From positions 1-9,802 of the forward strand of contig JAAHIC010000106.1 in assembly GCA_010671965.1 (NCBI GenBank): DNA of 9,802 nucleotides. The letters run 5' to 3'. The translations under genes were made by a program, and so were the position numbers. The notes below the pieces were generated by a model. It worked only from the letters and a program-made list of their open reading frames with translations, ran no database searches and was not told where the DNA came from. The DNA comes from Leptolyngbya sp. SIO4C5 (GTDB lineage Bacteria > Cyanobacteriota > Cyanobacteriia > Phormidesmidales > Phormidesmidaceae). This document shows, piece after piece, positions 1-5,509 of the stretch (position 1 is its first letter; each line of letters starts with the position of its first letter).

Positions 1-3
1 TAG

Positions 4-39
4 GACTCGGGCTAGGGCTCGGGCTAGGGCTCGGGCTCG
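4..39. repeat. Tandem hexanucleotide array, GGCTMG units
   Basis: Six consecutive 6-bp units are visible, GACTCG then GGCTAG and GGCTCG in near alternation, starting just inside the window edge. Beyond position 39 the pattern decays (GATGAG). This resembles the short tandemly repeated repetitive sequences of cyanobacteria, although those are more often heptamers. The unit length is a multiple of three, so every frame stays in phase. Read on the minus strand in the yidD frame, the array gives alternating Arg-Ala and Leu-Ala. No start codon leads into it, so I treat it as non-coding. Its full extent beyond position 1 is unknown. Confidence 0.7.
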
Positions 40-147
40 GATGAGGTTGTGTCTTTCCGTATTAAATCTGAGAACTTGGATTAGACGCGCTTTTCGGGCT
101 TCTACGGTGTCGCTCTCAATTGAATTCTCATACTCAACCGGGCGACC

Positions 148-318
148 TCAGCGGCAAATGCGACGAATTGCTAAGCCACTGCCGCGCCAGGGACCGAAAC
201 GATCGATCGCTGTCAGCGCGTATTGGGAGCAAGTAGGCTGAAAGCGGCAGCTTGGCGGCACGAGGGGCGAAATCAGTCGTCGATAAACTTGAATGAGCGT
301 TAGCAATACTCTTTTCAT
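148..318 (-). CDS. yidD: Membrane protein insertion efficiency factor YidD (DUF37), C-terminally truncated
   Basis: Reading the minus strand from ATG 318-316 to TGA 150-148 gives 56 residues. YidD is a small membrane-associated protein that helps the YidC/Sec insertion machinery at the cytoplasmic membrane. The family core is clear: an N-terminal amphipathic stretch ending in YRRLISP (residues 12-18), then [14 protein letters not shown] (21-34), then a helix with [16 protein letters not shown] (41-56). Family members are usually about 70-85 residues and continue after the final CR with a conserved Cys, His/Asn, Pro and PGGYDP tail. Here a TGA replaces that point. Downstream, a stretch at about 142-126 on the minus strand resembles the codons for PGGYD with one substitution and one extra base, which suggests a decayed tail. 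No strong Shine-Dalgarno is seen before the ATG. It lies 53 nt after the end of the 89-residue ORF on the same strand. Identity is secure; whether the product still works is uncertain. Confidence 0.82.
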   Translation of the reverse strand: MKRVLLTLIQVYRRLISPLVPPSCRFQPTCSQYALTAIDRFGPWRGSGLAIRRICR

Positions 319-371
319 TAGCTGATCTTTGCGATCGCTGTAACAGCTATTCTCTAAGCGATATCCCTATC

Positions 372-641
372 CTACCGAAGTCTAATCAGATCTATTTGAG
401 CAACCAGTAGCGCCAACACGTGCTCACAGAGAGTTTCAAATGGCTTAAACATGAGGAAACTCAGGCCCAAGTCCCACAGATTTGACTCGTACACAGCGTA
501 ATACTCAAACTCTTCCACGGCGATCGCCTGTAGCAGAATCATCAGATTGATCCAGCAATAGTGAACCGTGGCCGTCCAAACGACCCCCTGTTCCCAAGTG
601 AATCCAGCAGGATGAAAGCGAACGCGAAGATCTTGCATCAT
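372..641 (-). CDS. Hypothetical protein, 89 residues, upstream of yidD
   Basis: I do not recognise this protein. It is aromatic and hydrophobic (four Trp, many Leu/Phe/Tyr), with a hydrophobic segment at about residues 28-42 flanked by an acidic EEFEYY stretch, and a second hydrophobic segment at about 70-86. There is no signal peptide. It could be a small membrane-associated protein. Two ATG codons occur in tandem. A GGAG sits 1 nt before the first and 4 nt before the second, so translation may begin at the second (638). It contains a HIP1 octamer and ends in TAG. The following gene on the same strand is the truncated yidD, so the two may share a transcript. Amino acid composition looks protein-like rather than random, but I have no family support. 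Confidence 0.45.
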   Translation of the reverse strand: MMQDLRVRFHPAGFTWEQGVVWTATVHYCWINLMILLQAIAVEEFEYYAVYESNLWDLGLSFLMFKPFETLCEHVLALLVAQIDLIRLR

Positions 642-756
642 GCTCCGTGCCAGCGAGTGATTGAGCGGAACTCAGCCGATAGCGAAACTGAACCTATAAA
701 GTTGTGAAATAGCTGAATGCGAAGCAGTGTGAACGCCATCAGGCTCGATGAGCAAG

Positions 757-921
757 TCACACTTTCGCCAGCATACTCAAAAAAGGCGGCAACTGAGAAG
801 GGGAAATTGCAGCATATTTTTTAGCCATATCGGGCATGAGGCTGTCTACTGTATTCGCCAGAAGCACTAACTGTGGAACTGGTTGAAGGTGAAAGATGAA
901 TTCGTCAAGCTAATTTGACAT
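757..921 (-). pseudogene. Possible small gene (54 codons) interrupted by an amber stop at codon 4
   Basis: On the minus strand, ATG 921-919 is followed by two codons, then TAG (912-910), then an open frame of 50 residues to TGA 759-757. The 50-residue stretch looks like real protein: it starts LDEFIFHLQPVPQLVLLANT, continues with SLMPDMAKKYAA and ends PSQLPPFLSMLAKV. A single C-to-T change (CAG to TAG) would explain the break, giving MSNQLDEF as the ancestral start. Internal GTG and ATG codons could instead start shorter versions. I see no Shine-Dalgarno before ATG 921. The start overlaps the promoter of the divergent plus-strand gene at 1036. I do not recognise the family. It could also be a chance open frame. 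Confidence 0.35.
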
Positions 922-944
922 TTTGTTACAATAATGGCTATATT
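915..944 (+). promoter_or_regulatory. Sigma70-type promoter for the gene at 1036
   Basis: A perfect -35 TTGACA (915-920), an 18-bp spacer and a -10 TATATT (939-944, five of six consensus bases) predict a transcript start near 951 and a leader of about 85 nt before the ATG at 1036. This is the best promoter match in the window. Confidence 0.7.
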
Positions 945-945
945 G

Positions 946-963
946 TTTACATTGATTTACAAA
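946..963 (+). promoter_or_regulatory. HLR1-type direct repeat, predicted RpaB binding site
   Basis: TTTACATT, two bases (GA), then TTTACAAA match the published HLR1 consensus (G/T)TTACA(T/A)(T/A)NN(G/T)TTACA(T/A)(T/A) at every position. HLR1 is bound by the response regulator RpaB, which represses high-light genes such as hli and psbA when bound over the core promoter and activates photosystem I genes when bound upstream. Here the box begins 2 bp after the -10 element and covers the expected transcription start. That is the arrangement expected for repression in low light and release in high light. Confidence 0.7.
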
Positions 964-1023
964 ACAGCGGCCTGACTGAGAGAATCATCCTCAATCTGGC
1001 CCTTTATCAACCGCTACAAGCAG

Positions 1024-1029
1024 AAGGAG
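1024..1029 (+). promoter_or_regulatory. Ribosome binding site AAGGAG for the gene at 1036
   Basis: AAGGAG followed by a 6-nt spacer (ATATAG) precedes ATG 1036. It is a strong Shine-Dalgarno and fixes the start codon of the 75-residue gene. Confidence 0.8.
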
Positions 1030-1035
1030 ATATAG

Positions 1036-1263
1036 ATGGCAATCGTAGTTGCTTTATTGGTCGTGGGCTGGGCAGCCGTAGCGCTAATTGGCACCCAGGC
1101 TTACTTTCGCGGCGAACAGTCCAAGCCGATTCACGAGCGCAACTGGAACTCCAACGGCTTTGAGGCGATCGCCACATCCGTAACAGGTCGAGAAACCAGC
1201 TATCGCGATCGCGTCCCTGCCTACAGCGGCGATGCCTACACCAGCGAAATGCTTGCCAAGTAG
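1036..1263 (+). CDS. Small single-helix membrane protein, probably thylakoid, photosynthesis-linked
   Basis: The protein has 75 residues. Residues 2-23 form one hydrophobic helix right at the N-terminus (MAIVVALLVVGWAAVALIGT), followed by a hydrophilic tail with RGEQSKPIHERNWNSNGFEA and a Tyr/Arg-rich end. Basic residues directly after the helix predict the N-terminus in the lumen or periplasm and the tail in the cytoplasm. This design is shared by several photosystem subunits and assembly factors. I believe similar proteins are conserved in cyanobacteria. A Psb35-like assembly factor is one possibility, but I cannot confirm that from memory and leave the symbol empty. It is not a Hlip, because the chlorophyll-binding ExxNGR motif is absent. 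Start choice is firm because of the AAGGAG six bases upstream. The promoter and HLR1 box suggest high-light induction through RpaB. It is the only plus-strand gene here and converges with the gene ending at 1295. Confidence 0.85.
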   Translation: MAIVVALLVVGWAAVALIGTQAYFRGEQSKPIHERNWNSNGFEAIATSVTGRETSYRDRVPAYSGDAYTSEMLAK

Positions 1264-1294
1264 TTTTTTCTAATTGCCTCCTGCAGGCAGACAA

Positions 1295-2629
1295 CTAGGT
1301 TAATTCTTCATCTTGAGAGTCATCAGCTTCTAGCAAATCGCTAGGAGCTTTTTCTTTAACCGAGGGCGGCAGCTCCGGCACCACGACGACCAGGCTGCGC
1401 GGCTGACAGATAATTTCAACTGGTGTCGTGCCGATGATTTCACCATCGAGGACAACTTTTTGCGGCGGCGTAGTTTCAATCCGAATTTGAGACGCGCGCA
1501 GGGCGACCATATCTTCGCGCTCTGGCACTGTGCGGACGAGAGCTGAACCAAAGAGGTTCAGCAAAGTATTGAGGCTCTGTAGCTTAGTTTGGGCGGTTGA
1601 AATAGTGACATCTAGCAAACCATCGTTGACAATGACCTGCCCCAACCCCTGAGCCAGCACCGAGGTCGGTGGGGCTGCATTAGCAACCGTGACTGCCCCG
1701 GATTGGAAGCTACGAACCTCACCGTTGATCTCGATCTGGGTATCAAAGAGTTCTTGCTCGTTGAGCTGTTGAATGCCTGCGAAGATATAGCCCAAAACGC
1801 CAAATCGAGCTTTCAAATCGCCGTCTGCTCGCTCCACCATACCTGCTTCATAGCCAATGCCTGCTAAGAGCGTCATGGTCTGCCCGTTGCACTGCGCCGT
1901 ATCAATAATCGCGGTCAGTCCTGTCAAAATAATCTCGCAAGCGGCTCGCAAATCAGCCGGAATATTGAGCACAGCTGCCAGGGCATTAGCGGTGCCTCGC
2001 GGCAAGATACCCAGCGGAATGTGAGTATTGACTAAGGTGCTAGCCACCGCTGAAACTGTGCCATCGCCGCCGGAAGCAATTAGCATATCTGCGTCTGCTG
2101 CGATCGCCGCTTGGGCCAGCGTCACTGCATCCATAGTGGGGGTAGTGCAGTGAACCGCAAGGTGTAGGCGAGGCTCTAGGATCTCGCGAATTAGACTAAG
2201 CTGCTGCTGCGGATTACCCTGTCCGGCAGTCGGGTTGAAAATCAGGTGGGCAACGCGCTGGCGGGCGAACTGATTGAGCAGGGCTTCAGCCGTAGCGATG
2301 TTGGTCGCCAGCGGCACATTATGAACGTTGCAGATGCGTAAAAGGGCATTGACATCAGGCTCGTGGGGCTGGGCATAGAGCGGATCAATTAGAAAAATGA
2401 CGGCCAGTATGGCTTGACTCGCGACCTGCGCTGAGATTTGAGCGTCTCCCCCCAGCGGCCCTGAGAGCAGAGTCTCGACCTTTAGATTCGTATTCCCCCG
2501 AATTCTTTGGCCGGTCGTCCCGGTAGCTACCAGGTGATAGCGCTGCAAGACATCTTGGTAACGCCGCACCAGGGCTACCATGTCGTCCTTTTTGCCATCA
2601 TGGGCAATCAGCGCAATCGTTGTGGGCAT
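1295..2629 (-). CDS. mgsA: Methylglyoxal synthase fused to a diacylglycerol kinase-like lipid kinase
   Basis: The protein has 444 residues in two enzyme parts. Residues 1-121 are a complete methylglyoxal synthase, which converts dihydroxyacetone phosphate to methylglyoxal and phosphate. AHD (H10, D11), TGTTG (36-40), LSGPLGGD (D62), D82, H89 and D92 align with E. coli MgsA H19, D20, D71, D91, H98 and D101 at a constant offset of nine. Residues about 125-420 are a YegS/BmrU-type lipid kinase (DAGKc): NPTAGQGN (132-139), SGGDGT (186-191), PRGTANALA (210-218), then the beta-rich C-terminal half ending near VLDGE and VVVVPE. The last 30 residues are an acidic, proline-containing tail. Both active sites look intact, so this appears to be a bifunctional cytoplasmic enzyme. 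Fusions of this kind are, to my knowledge, found in cyanobacteria. The gene starts 17 nt after the stop of the SbcC-like gene, so the two are probably co-transcribed. The Shine-Dalgarno is weak. Confidence 0.93.
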   Translation of the reverse strand: MPTTIALIAHDGKKDDMVALVRRYQDVLQRYHLVATGTTGQRIRGNTNLKVETLLSGPLGGDAQISAQVASQAILAVIFLIDPLYAQPHEPDVNALLRICNVHNVPLATNIATAEALLNQFARQRVAHLIFNPTAGQGNPQQQLSLIREILEPRLHLAVHCTTPTMDAVTLAQAAIAADADMLIASGGDGTVSAVASTLVNTHIPLGILPRGTANALAAVLNIPADLRAACEIILTGLTAIIDTAQCNGQTMTLLAGIGYEAGMVERADGDLKARFGVLGYIFAGIQQLNEQELFDTQIEINGEVRSFQSGAVTVANAAPPTSVLAQGLGQVIVNDGLLDVTISTAQTKLQSLNTLLNLFGSALVRTVPEREDMVALRASQIRIETTPPQKVVLDGEIIGTTPVEIICQPRSLVVVVPELPPSVKEKAPSDLLEADDSQDEELT

Positions 2630-2646
2630 AAACTACCGCTGGTAAA

Positions 2647-5430
2647 CTAATTTTCTCGTTCTACTAAGATTACGTTCTCTGTTACCTTTTCAAACGTATC
2701 GTCATGACTGATCACAAAAAGCTGGTTAAAGGTTCTGATGCGGGCGATCGCCTCGGCTAGACTATCGCGGCGAGGCCGATCCATATTGGTTGTCGGTTCG
2801 TCGAAGAAGGCAACGTCAATATCTGCCAGCACCTTCAGCAGTGCCAGCCGCACCGCCAGCGCCGCGCACATCTGCTCTCCGCCGGAAAGATTGATGAAGC
2901 GGCGGGTATGGGCCCCTTCCTGCACCAAAATTTCATAGTCGCGCGTCCAGGTGAGGGCCGCGTTTTGTCGGTTTAGCAGCTCCCGAAACAGGCGATCGGC
3001 TTCTCTAGAAATGGTTTGCACATAGCGCTCGGTGATACGTGGTCCCGCCTCTTTGTATACCTTGCGGGCAAAGTTGATAAAGCGGCGGACGCGATCGCGC
3101 TGCTGCAGATCGCTTTGGGCGCGATCGCGCTTGGCGGCAATTTGCTGTAAGTTGGCTAGCTGCTGGTTCAAATTCTCTAGCAGCTGCTGCTGCTGGGGCA
3201 AGCTGCCCAACAGGCGATCGACCTGAGACTGAGCCTGCTGCTGGGCTTGTTCAAGCTGCTGGAGCTGCTTGGGATCATGGGCTTGCTGGAGCTGCTGGAG
3301 CCACTGCTGGAGCTGGTTATGAGCGGTCGTCATTTGATCTAGTTCCGCGATCGCTGCTTCTAGATCGGCGGCAAGTTGGGGTTGGGCTTGGGCCTGCTGC
3401 TGATTTTGCACATAGAGCAGATAGCCCGCCTGCTGCGCCTGCTGCTGCTGCCGCAGCTCTGTAATCTGGGCAGCGAGGCTTTCAAACTGACTGAGCTGCT
3501 GATCGAGGTCGCTAATCTGACCTTGTACTTTAGCCTGAGCGGCGGCGAGCTGCTGCTGACGGCTTTGAATTTGGGGCTGCTGCCGCAGAGACTGCTGCAA
3601 GACACGGCCACGACTGCGAGGATCTTGGAGCTGAGCTAGCGCCGCATTTAGCGGGGCGGCCTGCTGCAGCAGATGGGATACAGACAGCGTTTGCTCCAAA
3701 GTCTGAAGCTGCTGCTGTAGCTCGGCCTGCTGCTGCTGTAGCTGCTGCTGACGGCTCAGGTGAACCGGCAGCGTATCAAATTCGGAGCGCTGCTGATAGC
3801 CTTGTTGCAACTGCTGCCGTATCTGAACTAGCTGCTGCTTTAAGGAACTGGTGGCGGTCTGAGCGGCTAGGTCTTGCAAAATGCTGGCGATCGCCGCTGA
3901 GGTTTCCTGATTCAGCGTCAGTCCCTCAGTAATTGCCTGTCGTAGGGACTCAATGGCCGCGTGGCTGAGCAAGGGGGCACTTTCCTGCAGCGTCTCTAAG
4001 TTCTGCAGCGCCGCTGCAGCCTGACTGGCATAGCGATCGCCCTGGTTTTGGCTACGCTCTACGAGCTGCTTGAGTTCGGCCTCAAACTGCTGAGCGGCCT
4101 CTACGCGGCTGAGCTGCTGCTGTAGGCGATCGCGCTGCTGCTCGTGGGCAGCAATTTGCTCTATCACAGGTTTGAGCTGCTCTAGCTGATGAATGGTCTG
4201 TTGGGTTTGACCCAGTTCACTTGCTACCTGCCTTAGCTGCTGCTGCCAGCTCCGCTCTAGGGTTTGCTGCTGCTGAGCGGCTTGCTGCTGCTGGTTTATG
4301 TGCTGGAGCTGCGTCTCTAAGTCCGCCTGCTGCTGGATTAGGGGTTGGAGCTGAGCCAGTTCCGCCTCAGTGGCGCTGGCCTGCTCTAGCTGTAAGGTCA
4401 ACCGCGTTAATTCAGATTGGCGTTGGGCTAGCTGGCGCTCTAGGGCCTGCCGCTGAGCCTGGATCTGCTGCTGCTGCTGACTTTGCGCTTCTAGCTGCTG
4501 CAGGATTTCGCTGGTTTGCAGGTAGGCATGATGAGCTGCCTGCTGGGCCTGACAAACCGCCGCTGCCTGCTGGGCTTGCTGTAAATTTTGCTGCAGGAGC
4601 TGATTGGCCTGCTGCCGGGCCTGAAGCTGGGTATAGGCTTGCTGGAGCTGGTTTTGCGCCTGCTGCAGCTGAGCTGCCTGCTGGCGCTGCTGCTGTAATT
4701 GTTCAGCTAGCTTTGCCAGCTCAGTCTGCTGCATCTGGAGCTGCGCTTTGCTTTGACTCAAGCTTTGGCTGACCTGCTGCTGTTGCTGCTGAAGCGCTTC
4801 CCAGTTTTGTAAGCTTTCCTCGTACTGGGCAATTTCTCGCTGCTGGACTTCTACCTGGGCCTCAGCATACTTTCTCAAATGGTTGGATTGCTTATAGACC
4901 GTACGGTAAGCCTCAACCTTCAATACGGTATCAAAGATGGGCTTGCGCTTATCCGGCGGCAGCAAAAAGTCAGCGGTAAAGGTGCCTTGAGGTACACCAA
5001 TTGTATTGGCAAAAAGCTGGGCTAAATCCGTACCTGGCTCTACTCCCAAATGCTGGCGCAGCCAAGGCAGCACCTCATCCTTAACGCGGCTGAGCGCCAA
5101 ACGCTGGTCAAGCTGTGGATCAAACAGGGTATAGCCGCGACTGGTACAGCGCTGCACTTCATAAGTCCGGCTGTCATGACTAGAGATAAAAACGACTCTG
5201 ACCTGGGCGCTGCTGCTGCCGTTGCGGATCAGGTCTTCTCGTTTGTAGTCGCCCTGGTAGTTGAAAAGTGCCCAGGCGATCGCTTCTAAAAGACTGGTCT
5301 TGCCGGCCCCATTCTCACCACAAATCGCGTTGGTGCCAGGCTGAAATTCAAAGTGGCGATCGCTGTGAGCTTTAAAGTTTTTGAGAGTGAGTGAGAGAAT
5401 CTGCACTGGGTTTGCGGCAACGGTCGTCAC
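2647..5430 (-). CDS. sbcC: SbcC/Rad50-like ATPase with glutamine-rich coiled coil and no zinc hook
   Basis: The protein has 927 residues and the split-ATPase layout of SbcC/Rad50, the DNA-tethering partner of the SbcD/Mre11 nuclease in processing DNA ends and hairpins. The N-terminal lobe has Walker A GENGAGKTS (38-46) and a Q-loop region around VPQGTF (147-152). A long coiled coil runs from about 185 to 780. The C-terminal lobe has the ABC signature LSGGE (848-852), Walker B VAFFDE (873-878, catalytic E878), D-loop TTNMD (880-884) and H-loop His909. The coil is extraordinarily rich in Gln, Leu and Ala. Its centre, about 457-530, is less Gln-rich but has no CxxC; only four Cys occur in the whole protein. 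The start is uncertain. GTG at 5430 gives 927 residues, but GTG at 5406 would give MQILSLTLKNFKAH, which is how many family members begin; neither has a clear Shine-Dalgarno. No sbcD lies in the window. The mgsA fusion follows after 17 nt. Confidence 0.9.
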   Translation of the reverse strand: MTTVAANPVQILSLTLKNFKAHSDRHFEFQPGTNAICGENGAGKTSLLEAIAWALFNYQGDYKREDLIRNGSSSAQVRVVFISSHDSRTYEVQRCTSRGYTLFDPQLDQRLALSRVKDEVLPWLRQHLGVEPGTDLAQLFANTIGVPQGTFTADFLLPPDKRKPIFDTVLKVEAYRTVYKQSNHLRKYAEAQVEVQQREIAQYEESLQNWEALQQQQQQVSQSLSQSKAQLQMQQTELAKLAEQLQQQRQQAAQLQQAQNQLQQAYTQLQARQQANQLLQQNLQQAQQAAAVCQAQQAAHHAYLQTSEILQQLEAQSQQQQQIQAQRQALERQLAQRQSELTRLTLQLEQASATEAELAQLQPLIQQQADLETQLQHINQQQQAAQQQQTLERSWQQQLRQVASELGQTQQTIHQLEQLKPVIEQIAAHEQQRDRLQQQLSRVEAAQQFEAELKQLVERSQNQGDRYASQAAAALQNLETLQESAPLLSHAAIESLRQAITEGLTLNQETSAAIASILQDLAAQTATSSLKQQLVQIRQQLQQGYQQRSEFDTLPVHLSRQQQLQQQQAELQQQLQTLEQTLSVSHLLQQAAPLNAALAQLQDPRSRGRVLQQSLRQQPQIQSRQQQLAAAQAKVQGQISDLDQQLSQFESLAAQITELRQQQQAQQAGYLLYVQNQQQAQAQPQLAADLEAAIAELDQMTTAHNQLQQWLQQLQQAHDPKQLQQLEQAQQQAQSQVDRLLGSLPQQQQLLENLNQQLANLQQIAAKRDRAQSDLQQRDRVRRFINFARKVYKEAGPRITERYVQTISREADRLFRELLNRQNAALTWTRDYEILVQEGAHTRRFINLSGGEQMCAALAVRLALLKVLADIDVAFFDEPTTNMDRPRRDSLAEAIARIRTFNQLFVISHDDTFEKVTENVILVEREN
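3140..4800. repeat. CAG/CTG triplet-rich low-complexity tract inside the SbcC-like gene
   Basis: Across this stretch the plus strand is dominated by CTG and AGCTGCTG units, with runs such as four CTG near 3184-3195 and five CTG near 4465-4479. On the coding (minus) strand these are CAG codons for Gln, often alternating with CTG for Leu. The tract is coding and uninterrupted, so it explains the protein composition. At DNA level, CAG/CTG runs can fold into slipped hairpins. Boundaries are approximate. Confidence 0.75.
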
Positions 5431-5431
5431 G

Positions 5432-5466
5432 GTTAGAGTACTGCTAATCAGTACACCTGCTCTAAC
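5432..5466. other. Hairpin directly upstream of the SbcC-like gene
   Basis: In the 79-nt gap between the caspase gene and the SbcC-like gene, GTTAGAG (5432-5438) pairs with CTCTAAC (5460-5466). An inner TACTG (5439-5443) pairs with CAGTA (5449-5453) around a five-base loop, leaving one asymmetric bulge. The structure ends 1 nt before the GTG at 5430, or 25 nt before the alternative GTG at 5406. There is no T tract on the minus strand after it, so it is not a standard terminator. It could control translation or mRNA processing between the two genes. Confidence 0.5.
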
Positions 5467-5509
5467 AGCATAGCCGCTTCCGTAGAACCTTGCCGTTCTC
5501 TAAATCGGA

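Noticed and set aside
41..241. Plus-strand open frame of 66 codons
   Set aside because: It lies exactly opposite the YidD gene and its read-through frame, and the YidD motifs show the minus strand is the coding one.
726..763. Inverted repeat AGTGTGA / TCACACT
   Set aside because: Only seven pairs across a 24-nt loop, partly within the possible small ORF; easily due to chance.
1022..1034. Leader resembling the phage T7 gene 10 ribosome binding site used in expression vectors
   Set aside because: The match is short and the surrounding promoter, HLR1 box and coding sequence are native cyanobacterial; no vector sequence is present.
1264..1290. T tract and CCTGCAGG palindrome between two convergent genes, as a terminator
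   Set aside because: The T tract comes right after the stop codon with only a three-pair stem before it, and the palindrome is on the wrong side of it for the plus strand and lacks a T tract on the minus strand.
1007..1294. Minus-strand open frame of 95 codons
   Set aside because: It overlaps the well-supported 75-residue plus-strand gene, which has a promoter, HLR1 box and ribosome binding site; the antisense product is Arg/Trp-rich and unlike a protein.
4221..4772. Plus-strand open frame of 183 codons rich in Ala and Leu
   Set aside because: It is the antisense of the Gln-rich coil; the CTG-rich complement rarely makes stop codons, so length is not evidence of coding.
3140..4800. CRISPR array or long tandem repeat
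   Set aside because: There are no constant repeats with unique spacers; the repetition is codon-level CAG/CTG within one open reading frame.
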